Source: Diphasiastrum complanatum
Lineage: Eukaryota; Streptophyta; Lycopodiopsida; Lycopodiales; Lycopodiaceae
Assembly (NCBI GenBank): GCA_029204225.1
Contig: CM055105.1
Location: 13,597,721-13,661,720, forward strand
Length of the DNA: 64,000 nucleotides
Reading direction: 5' to 3'
In this document: positions 13,201-26,200 of the stretch, one piece after another
Position numbering within the stretch: the first letter of the stretch is position 1
Layout of the letters: every line of letters starts with the position of its first letter
The notes under the pieces: model-generated
Told to the model about the DNA's origin: nothing
Seen by the model: only the letters and a program-made list of their open reading frames with translations
Database searches by the model: none
Position numbers and translations under genes: made by a program

Positions 13201-16200
13201 ATATTAAGTAGTAGTTAATGAACCCTTCGGTGATCCACTCGAGACTTCCTCAGTCACTATCGAGGCTTCCCTAACTTGTCATAGAGGCTAGTTAATGTTG
13301 GATTTCTATGCTCAGAACCAAATCTATTTGGTAATGAGCATCTTGAAAAATCTGTCAAAGTTCGATTTCGACTTCACTGACTTCAACACTAACTCCATTG
13401 AAGTACCCGACTTACTTTATTCCATCGACTTCGACTTCTCCATGTATATACTCGACTTACTTGACATCATCGACTAACTCGACATTCCATCACTCACTCG
13501 ACATCGACTCCCTCATAGCTCATCCGACTTTGTCGACTTACCCGACATCATCGACATCTCCATCAACTCCATCGACTTACTCGACTTTGTCGAGTTACCC
13601 GACTTCATCAACAATCCATCAAACTCTTGACTGACTTTCTCTCATCAATAAAAGTCGATCCACGTACTGTCAGGCGACTTCAAGGCTAAAACAATGACAG
13701 TCCACCACGTATGTAAATAAAATATCTCCAATAGCTGTTACCTACTATAAGGTAGTGTTAATTGACTAAGTAGTTCAAAATACCAAAAATATCTTTGGAA
13801 TGAGGGTTGCACCTGTTAGAAGCTAGCATATATAGTTGATTAATCTGGACAAAACGAATACTCAACGATCAACCAGCTGAGGCTGTTTTTGCTTCAAGCT
13901 ATTGTACTCAATTCTTCCCAATCAATCAGAGTACATTTTTATCCACACTAACTACTTCTTTTGCTATCCTACCATTATCGATATGATATCAGAGCATCTG
14001 TTCTAACCAGAGCTCCTCTGATCCGATATCATTCGATGAGGAAGAAGTTCTTCACACTGAGAATGTCTGATGCAGATAGTGTTTCGAGCCATCTCAACAC
14101 TTTCAAGAATCTAATGGAGCAGATGTCTGCAACCGGTTTAGTCATTGAAGATTGTGATGCAGTGATGACTATATTATCGAGTCTACTTGATGCCTATGAA
14201 ACTTGGGTCATGGCTATTTCGACCTAGGAGCATCTTACTCTATCAAGAGTAATCTCGATGCTACTACAAGAGGAGATCAGAAGAATTGCATCCTCCTTCG
14301 GCTGAGGATCGGATCCTCAAGCTCTATATTCAAAGAAAAATCAGAAGTTCAGATCCAAGAGATCTACACAGTCAGATTATCCTGACATACGGAGCAACGT
14401 GCAGCCTGTATCAAATACATCATCAACTTCAGAGTCTTCATGTCAGACTCCAAATCTGAAACTTCACTTAAAACCTAGCTTATCCCATGCACAACAATTA
14501 CCAATGTCGATCCTTATTGATTTCCCTGCATGTACAAACATCAGAGCACACGAAACATGGTGGAATTGGCTGCCTTGTCTCCTCCCAACCTTTGCTGCAT
14601 AGATTATGATGAGGAATGCCTCTCTCCAGGCTCACTTATGCACAATCCTCAAGCACCCCTTAACCCTGACCTTTCCTAACATCGACACATGGCCAATTCC
14701 ATGCACAGTCGACACTTGCCACTTGGCAGTACCCTGACACATAGGCAAGTGAGTAGGTTGACATGTGTCACTCATACACTGGACCAAGTGTCCCTGTGAG
14801 CATGTGGCACGTGTCATGTTTGACCGGTCAACCCTGACATGTGTCACTCATTCACTAGACCAAGTGTCTCAGTGAGCATATGACAAGTGTCCCATTGACT
14901 AGTCAACTCTCCTACTTTTTAGGAGGTCAGTCCAGCCACTCCTAATAAATGACCCAGTACTCCGTGCCAAAGCTAAGCACGACTCTCTGATGTCCAATGC
15001 CAACTAATTACAGTTTATTTACATTTTACTTACAAAGGTCACCACAGGCTGGTGACTTTGCCATTTCAGTAATTACAATAATTTACAAAACGTACATGTG
15101 TCTCTGAAAACTTTAAATAACCGGGACATGGAGTAAAGGCTCTAACATCCCTTCCCACTCAAAAAAAGACATCGTCCGCGATGACCAAACTAGGAAACTG
15201 TGCATGCAAACCGTGCGCGGTCTCCCAGGCAACATCTATAAGAGGTCTTCCATGCCAAGCAACTAGATATATCAAAGATCAAGCAGTTACACAAACGTTT
15301 CTACCGCCTATCGAATATCCTTGTTGGCTCATGGATCTCCTCTCCATGCTCCTGAATAGAGTCACAACTGACTCATCTTCGTACACTGGAGTTGTCGACA
15401 ACAACTGGCCTAATCAAGCCTCCTATGATAACCAACATCCCATACTACTGGCGATCACACTCAGCTCTCACTAGCACCACGATTGCTTGTCTTAAATTTT
15501 TTCAACTAACTCAAGCATCTTACTCATAGAGTTAGAAATCAACTGTACTAGGCGCTTTGAGGAATTCCCACCGTAACAAAACTAGTAGGCCTAAAACCAT
15601 ATTGGGCCACCAAAAGTTACATAGGATCATCTCATAGGTCCAATCCACACCCGGATGACTAGCACCAGTACTATCATAACATAAATGCAAAATCTCCCTA
15701 CACAACCCTTTACTTAATACTAACTGAAATGGGGAGTTTGCCATTTCCTTTAACTATACCATCTGCCATGGTATACTTCAGGCAAGTGTGAGCAAAGAGA
15801 TCAGAGCTCTCCTTCTGAGACTCTACTTGGCCAAGATTCACCTCTCTCACAACCTCTTACAATAAACAATGAGGATCCTCTTGCTGAATTTATCTGATCT
15901 CAGCAATTAGGTCATTCTCTATGACCACAAAAGACATTTGATACAATATACGAGATAATGCATCAAGCACACGATTTTCGATACCTTTCCTGTACCGAAT
16001 TTCGATGTGAAATTCTTGCATCAATTCAGCCCACCTGGCTAATTGCAGAAATACATAAAAATGTCATGGTCGGCGTATACAAACCTGCACCACACAAAAA
16101 AATGCTTCCATACTTTCAAAGCGTGGACAATGGCATACAACTCTTCTGAGCAGGGTTGAGCTTCTCACTCACAAAGGCCACTGGCCTACCCTCTTGCATT

Positions 16201-19200
16201 AGAATTGTCCCAACGACGACATCACTTGCATCCGTTACTATGACAAATGGTTTCTGAGGGTCTACTATCTTTAATGTGACAAAGTCAGCCACAACTTGTT
16301 TCAAAGCGTTGAAACTTCATTGCTAAACTTCCGTCCACTTATTATTCTATAGCATATCGGTCAAAGGTGCAGCCATGTGTGAACAACCCTTCACACCATG
16401 CAATAAAACCCAAAGAATCCAAGAGAGCCTCTCAATACCGTCAAGTCTGTAGGTACAGGCCACAGAAGGAGAACAACTTTCCTTGGATTCGGTTTTATGC
16501 CTTTAGCTAACACAATAACACCCAAATACGCTATCTTTTATTATCATAAGCAAACAAGATTTTATCCCTCAGAGTTGACAAACAGTTCTAAGGTGAGTTA
16601 CATGCAACACGTCACCACAACTGTAAACCAAAACGTCATCCATAAACGGTCTAAGTACATCGTTCATCAACATCATACATGTTGTTGGGGCATTGGTCAA
16701 TCAAAAGGCATAACAGAAAGTTAAAGTGACCGATACAAGTTCTGAAGGCAGTCTTATGCACATGCACTTCACGAACTTAGAGTTAATGATTTCCATTTTT
16801 TTAAACAACTTTGCTAAAACAGCAGCACCGTATAATATTAGATCATCAATATGCGGAATAGGATATCAATGCTTGACAAACTCCTTGAACATTGGCGTCC
16901 CATACCGTCCATTGCCCCTAGGGAGTTCAAGCATTGATAAGCCCAAACACATACGCCGCCATGACCCGTATGTTGGTCTAGGTTCATAAGTAAGTCAACT
17001 TGTTCTGGCCGTATGTTACTTTTGGAACCAGCAGTAAACATATCAAACAAAAACAAAAACATATATGCTTACAACAAACCCCCACATACTAAGCTACCAT
17101 GATCAAAGGTCCTGGAGGCACATCGGGCTCACCTCAAAGTGAATGGATTCTACCATCGCGCTGAACTCGCACACATGAGTACCCCAAGCGATGTAGAGTT
17201 TCCATACTACGTGCCAACATATCCCAAAGTACCACATCAAAACATGCCAAACACATTATCTTTATATCCCTTAACCTAACTTTGAATGGTTAATGGCATA
17301 TCCACAACCCTAAAACCTCCCCCAATTGTACCCTTTCCATCAGCCCTCACGACTATGTACCAGTACAGGGATGGTTGCAGTCAACCTTTCAATCAAAGTC
17401 AAGTACGTTATGAGAGGACCTAGTGTCAAGCAGAACAGACATTCATACCACACAACTGTCCAGTCATAACAATCAAGAAGTACCTGGAAATTGATACATG
17501 TGTTGCATCGGTTTAAACAATTGTGGCAAAAGAAATAACATCAACCTTACCTGATCATCGGCACTTTTACAAGATGAAGAGTACTTCCCTGGAGTTCATC
17601 CTGCTCCAGCTCTTCAATAGCCACAGGTGCTCGTGCCTGTCTCACTAGCAAATTGAATGAAGTCCGCATTGGATTCCGTAGACATTCCTTCCACATGCAT
17701 CCTACCAAGTAACCAAAGCAAAACTCTCTCTTTTGGAACACCCTTGGTCTTGCGGCATTAGCAACAAAGATCGGTGGCCCCTTTTGAACATCAGATTGCC
17801 CATACAATCGTTGTCCCTAGAAGCTACAACTACTTGTCGCACTGAAGGACGATGACCTCTTTGGACATTAGACCGCCCATACAATCCTTGTCCTCGGAAG
17901 CCCCTGCTCCTTCTCCTTTCAGGGCACTTGAAACTTGCCTTTGCACAAATTGACTTTTAATCCTTCTGAGCCTCTGGTTATCCCAAGAGCCAAAAAACTG
18001 CCTGAACCTTATTACGTGTTTCAGCAACAGGGCTATCTGAACTGCTCCTTGGAGGCTACGAGTCTGCTTCTTTACAACGAAAGGTTTTGAGACTTCCATG
18101 CAAGCCCTCCACAAAATGAAACATTCAAACAATCATACTGCTTCCGGTTCTTGTGAGGATCTTGATGTCTTCAACATTCAAGCATTTGTTGAAAAATCAC
18201 CTCCATAGAATCCACCTTGGCTGCCACTTCCTCAACTCTCAGTATCTCGGTGCTAGAACCCTCCAACGGATCCATGTTTACAGTGTTGCAAACCTGTCCA
18301 CCTGCTTAGAGGTCAAAATTATCGGTACAATTGAGTTTACAACTCTCAAACCCTTTTTTCCTTGTATTTTGGCCCAAAAGTCAGACCAACTTTGGAAGGC
18401 TATAACTTTTCCGTGACTTGGACTTTTCCTGAGCGGTCAATTTGTAGTAAGTCGCCCTCCAGCTGGCTTTCCAATGAACCCTTAACAGTCCGGTTTAGGC
18501 TAGAATTGCCCAATCATCAAGCAATTTCTTCTCAGCTGGTTTTGCACCTATGTTTGAGAACCAAATTTTGAAAAAACACCTTAGGACTCCGTTTTCTTTG
18601 CTGTAAATTGCATACTACAGCCCTTGAGGTCTGCCCAGAAGACTCTTAAAATTTCAGGATGACCCAAGAACCAAGCGGAAAGTTACGAAGAAAAAACTCT
18701 TCAGCCTGCCAGCGCCCACCAGCCACAAGAAAATTCTCAAAATCGCTTGGATTTCGCTGCTGGGGTTGGTTCCTGTGACTAATCTACTGTGCCTTAGCAA
18801 TAGGAATAGTTTGCAACAGATCCCATAGCCATTTAAGCTCTCAATCAAAAGTTATGAGCAAAAAACTCCCCTTTCTGAGAACTGGTCACCTTATCAAGGA
18901 TTGCAGAACGTTGAAATATAACAACGAAAAGAAGTAGCAGTTCCAACAACAAGCAAATGCTGTTACTACCAGTCACTCGATCTAGCAACAAGAGGAAGAT
19001 GAAGCTACCTTCATGACCAAAGTCGAAGAACGACAAGATATCGATTCCTGGTATTTGGACTTGGGTGCAACACAGCACATGACTCACCATCGAGACTAGT
19101 TCCATGACTACAAGTTATACACCCATTCTAGAGTTGTGCAACTAGGAGACAACTCATCTCATACTATCGAGGGTGAAGGAACAGTCAGGATCGAATTCTA

Positions 19201-20172
19201 GAAAGGTGATGTAAAGTTTCTGTCCAATGTTCTTCACATTTCAAATCTTACTAAAAATTTGCTTTCAGAATCACTGATTCTGGTCATAGGGCCGAATTCG
19301 ATAGACAAGGTTGCACTATTCTTGACGAATCTAGGGAAGTTTTAGCTTCCGGTAGAAGGTGTGGCTACTTGTACAAACTCAGTCACTCTTATTCTACAAA
19401 TAGTCAAGCTCTTCATACTTCTACTTCTGAATCGATTGATATGCTATGGCATTTCAGATTAGGCCATTTAAATTTCAATAGTATTCACCAAATGTCAAGT
19501 CAGAATTTAGTGCAAGATCTTCCATCTATTAGTAAATTGACTCAGCAAACATGCTAGATGTCCATTCATTTCCGATTCAGTTCATTCTTCTAAAGATTTG
19601 CTAGCTTTCCAAATAAATTTTGGGCAAAAGCTGCTACTACAGCCGCCTATCTACAAAATTGATCCATTACAAAAGCCTTGAACGACAAAACACCTTATAA
19701 GGTATGGATAGGATCGAAACCATCACTCAAGCATATTCGAGTGTTTGGATGCATAGCCTACTCTCACATCCCTGCTGATCTAAGAAAGAAGCTGGATGAC
19801 ACCAGCAGAAAGTTGATCTTCATCGGCTATTCCCCAGATCACAACAACATGCTAAATCTGAAGATCCAAGTTTTTTAGGATCCACATTAAGGGGGAGTGT
19901 TGGATTTCTATGCTCAGAACCTATGCTCAGAGCACTAGCAGCAGAGGTAGAGGCAGAGGCTCACCACGACGCATGGTTCCCTCGGATTCATCTACGGACT
20001 CCCTTGGTCTAGGCAGCACCACAGACTCAGATGATTCTAATTATGAGGACTATGACGAGTCTTAGTTGTATTACTTTTCATTATGTTCATCAAACATTAT
20101 TGTACTCTATTTACAGTGCCATATGGCCCGATTTTATATATGGTGTTTCTTTTGCACATGTGCCACAAGGAT

Positions 20173-20240
<68 letters not shown>

Positions 20241-23200
20241 TATTAATGTCTTTTCCATGCTGAAAGGCACATAAGATGAACAAGTACATGTCAAGTATGT
20301 GGTACAATTGGGAGCCATGAAAATGTCTCCAAACAGTAAAGAAAATCAAACTATGTATAACTGCTAAATCAACGTGCATCTAATACAAGGGTACAAGATT
20401 GCAAATGTAAACATAAGCATAATGCTAATGGTATAGCATAATGCTAAGAGAGAGAAGTTTTTTAGTCTATTGGTGGAGTTAGTAGGCAGGTCGAGTTCGC
20501 TGATGGCGGGGTTTGTAGGCACGTGCTGGCTGAGAGTGATCTTGCCTTAGTTTGCTGGTGGAATTCAGGGTGGCAAGAGAGCAGTAGTTTACTGGCTGGT
20601 TAGAGGAAGTTGGACTGGAAACTACACAAATTCCCTGATTAGAATCACTGAAGGGTTCCTACTTAAACCCTAGATAACATGGCATTAGAGTTATTGGTTT
20701 TCTTTACCAAATCAGGCCTTTATCGTTGATTGTCCTATAGTACCATTTTTTGTCCACGTGATGTGAGAAATATGATCGTCTGGGTTCAATTAGTTCCTGT
20801 ATGGTGCATATGTGATTTTGTTAGCCAGTGAAACCATAGTAGACAAATATAAACACGTTGAAGTTTCCAGTCGCTAGAGAAGGTCATATCTACACAATAA
20901 TGGTAAGCCATGTATGTAGCCTATTTCCTGATTAAAGATATTGCTAGTTATGTTTCATTTTACCACCTAGACAAAATTGTTGTGTGTTAAATTTTTATCC
21001 TCGAATCTTCTGGAAATATTCAGCTCATTTTCAAAGCGGCGCCTCTACTGGAAATACTTTGATTGTTGATAAAGCATATCATGTGTATTTCTGTTGCTGC
21101 ACCAGTGTGTATCCTGAAGAGAATGCTGTTATTTGATATAAATTTGTTCTTCTTTTCTCATTCTTGCTTAGGTTACGAATGATATTTTCACTCAAGAAGA
21201 TGGCGAGTTCCTGGTTAAACATGGTGCTCTTGCCCCAGAAAGGATTCGTGCAGTTGAAACAGGTGGCTGTCCACATGCTGCAATACGGGAAGACATTAGC
21301 ATCAATTTGGGGCCCCTAGAAGAATTATCTACTCGTTTTTCTGCAGACATACTTCTCTGCGAGTCTGGAGGAGGTAAGTCAATTCCTTTCCAATCCAGCC
21401 AGACAGCAGTATCGGTGGAAAAGAAAATGATAGATATACTTGGTCAAACATTGAAACAACTGTCATCAAATCGGAAGGTCATATGCATATAGTTAGATAG
21501 CCCTTGAATTGCTGGAGATCTGGTGGGTCAAAAATTGATAAAAAGAAATTCTATTTGAGATGCCTCATGATATGAAATGCATCCTTCTGACTGTCAGATT
21601 GTTTTGTAAGTTTCATCAGCATAAGAGTACCTGCAAGTTTTGCAATGAACAATTTTTCCTCAGTTTGAGATCACCACACATTTGAATTCTTATAATGTTA
21701 GTGTCAATTGTACCGACTAAGCTGCTTTTTTTATTATTATTATCAAAGCCGGAGAATTCATCACCGCACTTACTCCTATTTGTTAATTGAGAGAGAAGTA
21801 TTTGAAGTTTTCTGCCCTAGAGTAAAATGCGATTGGCAATCATGTTCTCATGTGCTGGACTTTTGACCTAATCACTGCATGATGTCTAGTTCTTAGGATC
21901 ACTCAGGTTAGACACTCTAGCTTGGGATGGAATGGAGCATCACATATGGAACTGCACTCATTTATTTTCTTGAGTTTCTAGAAGTTTGTATTTTCTGCCT
22001 TGAAAAGGATTTCAATGTCAGGCAGATGGCAACTGTTTACACATGGCTTTTGCCATGCTCCAACCGCAAAAGAACAAACTGGGGTTCGAAAAAGTATTAA
22101 AGTGGGAGCCAGATTGTATTCGTTCAAATTTTGATTAACGCTTTGTGTGAACGTCCTACCATAGATGCCTGTTCTGTTCCGGAATGCGTACAGAACGGCC
22201 GTTCCGAAACGGGACATGCTTGTTTTTTTTTTTGGAATGTACATATAATTCTTTTTTTTTTGCAATTTTTTTAAAATAGTGCTAATATTAAAATGGTAAT
22301 GGGTAATGGGGCATTAGAAATCTAAGTTTAACCATAAAAAAATTCAGATTCTCGATGAACTTAATAATGCATTAATAAAAATATGTAAAACTGAAAGCTA
22401 CAAACACTGTAAAAAGACATAAATGAAAGCTCAGAAATTGTAATGACAAGCACTAGCATGATGAAAGTACAGTGGCACACAGGCATGTAAGATGTAAAGC
22501 ACTGTGGCTCAACATGTCTGCTATCCATGAGCAATGTCTCTGTACTGAGTGTAAGCACACAACAGAACTAGCTCAAGAGCTCATCAGTGGCACGTAAAAC
22601 TGAGCCCTCTCTAGTACTATCAGATGAGGCCACCAGCTCTCTAGGCCTCGCTCGAACCCTGGCACTGGTGGGTAGTTTGCCTCTCCCGCGCGCTGTCCCA
22701 AGACTAGTACTAGAACCTCTCGGTTGGCCTCTAGGTCTCGGTTCTGATGTGGATGCCGTGGGGATTTGGGATAAACCAAGAGCCTCTCTGCTGTTGTAGC
22801 CCTCGCTCCAAGTGTAAATCTGAAAGCCTGGCCCCCTCCCCCTAGGCTTACCCCCTAGGCCTACCATGAGGATGCCGTTAATTGCTCGGCTCATCATATC
22901 CACATGAAACTTTTTCGAAAAACTTGAAAAAAGATCAAAAAAGCACCATACGAAAAAAAAAAAACTGAATGGATAGCTATGGAGATGGCTGAACTTACGA
23001 TCGTACTCCGCACAATGCTCGACCACTGATGACAAACACATCTCGCTTAAAACGGATCACGGCTGTCCAAATCAAATGAGGCGCATTTTGTGGTTTTATG
23101 CAAAAACAGGTTATTTTTCCAAAAAAACAATTAAGAAAAAAGCTCGTTCCGTACGTATGGAACCCGCTCAGTTCCGTACCTTTGGAACAGAACGTTCCGA

Positions 23201-26200
23201 ACTAGAAGGTTTGGAATGGGCATCTATGGTCCTATCCCATATAGTGAGTGTCTGACTGTCATAGTTCACTTGTGCTCAAAATCATCTGATTTCCTCTAAA
23301 AGTTGAAGGAGCTGTCAAAAAAGCCATCCTGTGCCAATTTTCTCTTATATTTTGGTCGAACGTCATTTCATGGTCTGTGTGTGCTGCTATCTTGAAACTC
23401 TGACACAACCTTATGTGCAAATCAAGATTGTCTTCCTTCCATCTAAAATTTGAGTGTGCTTGAAATGGTCTTTCTTTGATAAGATTTTACAGTAGTTATG
23501 ATTTCATGTTATGCATGTTTTGACTGCATAAAAACCTCTGCAACGTGACTTTTTCTTAAAGCTGAATATTTTTTTCTTGTATTTGACCAGTAAACTGTTG
23601 TCCTGATCAGATATTCAAATTTCAGGTATGGTGATGGTTTTATGTTTATGACTTTTCCAGATAATCTAGCTGCCAATTTCAGCAGGGAGCTAGCAGACTA
23701 CATCATTTACATAATTGATGTTGCTGGAGGTGATAAAATTCCTCGAAAGGGTGGTCCAGGAATCACTCAAGCAGATCTTTTGGTAGATTTCTAGGCCCCT
23801 TGCTTGGGTTTGACAAGTGTTAAAGCGATCTAAAATCCAATTGTCACTATGTCTATCAAATTAGAGCAGATTCCATTGTGTTTTAGTATATAGTTCTATG
23901 GTTAATTCCTGCTTTCAGTTTCCAAGTACAACATTTGCTGAAAGAAATTTGTATGCAGATTGAGCAAACACTTAGCTTAATCCGTAGTGCTTTTATCAGA
24001 TTGGCTGTGTTTCTACTCACTTCTTTTGGGGTTTTGTACACATTTTTTCAATTGGAGGAAATGTTATATGGTAGCGGTACTTTTCGGTTTTCAGGTGATC
24101 AACAAGACTGACTTGGCAGAGGCAGTGGGGGCTGACTTGAAGGTGATGGAAAGAGATGCCTTGCTGATGCGTGATGGTGGCCCCTTTGTCTTTGCACAGG
24201 TGCTACTTCCGAGTTCATTTATATCAGGCTTTCTTGCTTTGGCTGATTTTTTCTGTATGGGGGAAAAAGGGCAAGGGACTATCATGTATAGCATATCTCA
24301 AGAGTGCAACATAAGATAAATCATTTTTGGTACAGTCACGTGATCACAGAAGCATATTCTAAATCCATTTTTTAAGGAACTGTAAATGTTTGACCAGATA
24401 TAGGCATTATAGATAATGTCAAGAGTGGACCCTCTGAGATGTGTGTCGCAAGCAGTGACCCGGTCTGACCGCCTGACAAGCTGTCAGAGACGTGGTGAAT
24501 TGTGACTGTCGGGATCCCGCCGACTGAGAAGCTGTCAGAGATGTGGTGAATTGTGACTGTCGGGATCCTAGCCGTCAGTGACGAGATGCTAGCCGGCAAG
24601 TAGCCGGGGTGACCAAGCGGGTCATAGGTCTTTGGCGGGGCATGGGGGTGCTACCCTATGAGTTGTTCAGTATTCATAGGTCACAGGTAGCACGCATGCT
24701 AGGTGGACTGATCACCCATTGCTGGATGCCATGTGTGAGGTTACAGGACTAGCAGGCCGTATAGAGAGGGTGCCTAGATTGTATTCTAATATCAACTCAG
24801 TACTGTTGACACAAGGCAACATGTTTTTTAGGCTTACTTATTCTAGTAGATTCTACAGACCAATGTCACCAATCTTAATATACTAATGTTGTACAGGCAG
24901 TGTAACATCCACTAAATACCATTCAGGTCAGAGAAGTAAAAGAGTCTATGTCAAATTAGTACCAGTGAGGTCAGACTCGATTTGTTTCTCCGGGGTTTAG
25001 TTACCCTTATCATGTATCGTTTAATCATTTTGCATTGTGCCTCTAAAATACACTCACAAGATCAGCACTTTTCCCTTACAGCAGTTAACAGGTTAATGAG
25101 AAACTGATGCTCCTTTATTTTACTCTTCAGTCTTCACCTTGGTCTTCAATTAGTTCTCTTTTACCCTTGAAAAAATGGTGTAATATTCAGTTATCATTAC
25201 AAATATTCTTGCTTGGTCTCCTCTTGCCTTGGACGAAGTGAATTCAATTCAACATGCAAACCTTATGCTACGTATTTTACCTGCATCCTAGGTACCAACC
25301 TTAGAAGCCCGTTTCAAGCAAAAAGAGTCGGAACGTTCCGTTCCGTCGATTCAGTACGTTCCGGAATGTACTGGGTCGGAACGAGTTAATGTAAATTAAA
25401 AAAAAATTGATATACGACCCTGCTGGCCTGCGACTTCTGCATTTCACAGATAGCGAGCAAGGTAGCGAGCAGGGAAAGTAAGAGCAAGGTAGCGAGCAGG
25501 GAAAGTAAGGTTGTTAGATAGGTGCACTGCTGGCCTGCGACTTCACCATTTCACAACAGCGAGCAGGGAAAGTGCGCCTACATGCAGTTTGATGAGACTG
25601 CATAACTTCCTCACCTCTGAAATGTTGAACAACATGCTGCAATGTCTCTTTCCTTCTGCGTTAAATGCGGGATTCATACTTTTTTCCACGGATCTGTTTC
25701 CAATAGATAAGGGGAGATCAGTTTTTCATATGCACAGAATTGGAGATATGGTGTGGTTGGGAGCCTTTTGCGACAGTTGGTATGGTTGGGAGAACCAATG
25801 GCTGGATTCTCATGTGTAAATTCAAATAACAAGCTTGAATTGGGCTTGTTACATTTTGAAAGATTATTATGGGGATGCCACGAATGACCAAATCAAATCC
25901 GCCCTCTATCAAATTCTGCAAACACGTCGCTAGTAAGATCCACGATATTGTCCAGTTGCTTCAAAATTCTCCCTTTGCCTTGATTTTTTCCACCAGCTTT
26001 CCACCATAACTTAAGTATTGAAGTGTAGTAATCCTTTGTAAAAAAATACGTTTTTTTTTTCCCAACGAAACGCGTTCTGGAACGTGTTCCGTTCCAAAAG
26101 GGCAACTAAGGTACCAACTGCTTTTGGGTATGAGGGATCAATATGCATAGCAGTGAGCACAATCATCAATAAATTATAATAGACAGTTCCCCTCTCATCT

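Larger units (their letters stand above)
14639..18650 (-). mobile_element. Gypsy-1: decayed Ty3/Gypsy element inserted in Copia-2
   Basis: On the - strand, one LTR (14639-15147) is preceded by the polypurine tract GAGTGGGAAGGGA. Moving outward from it come a decayed integrase zinc-binding segment ([21 protein letters not shown]-like, 15590-15700), RNase H ([19 protein letters not shown], 16150-16290), scattered RT remains and a non-coding leader-like stretch to about 18650. The second LTR is not visible. Frames are broken throughout. Confidence 0.75.

Noticed and set aside
19925-20045. SR- and acidic-rich peptide after the Copia-2 LTR stub as a host gene
   Set aside because: Too short and isolated; composition resembles LINE ORF2 tails, and no splice partners were found.
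20031-20379. Arg-Glu and Ser-Leu repeat ORFs over the (GA)n tract
   Set aside because: They are translations of the microsatellite in different frames, with no coding signal outside it. The same applies at 30079-30297, 38820-39347, 49401-49748 and 51318-51651.
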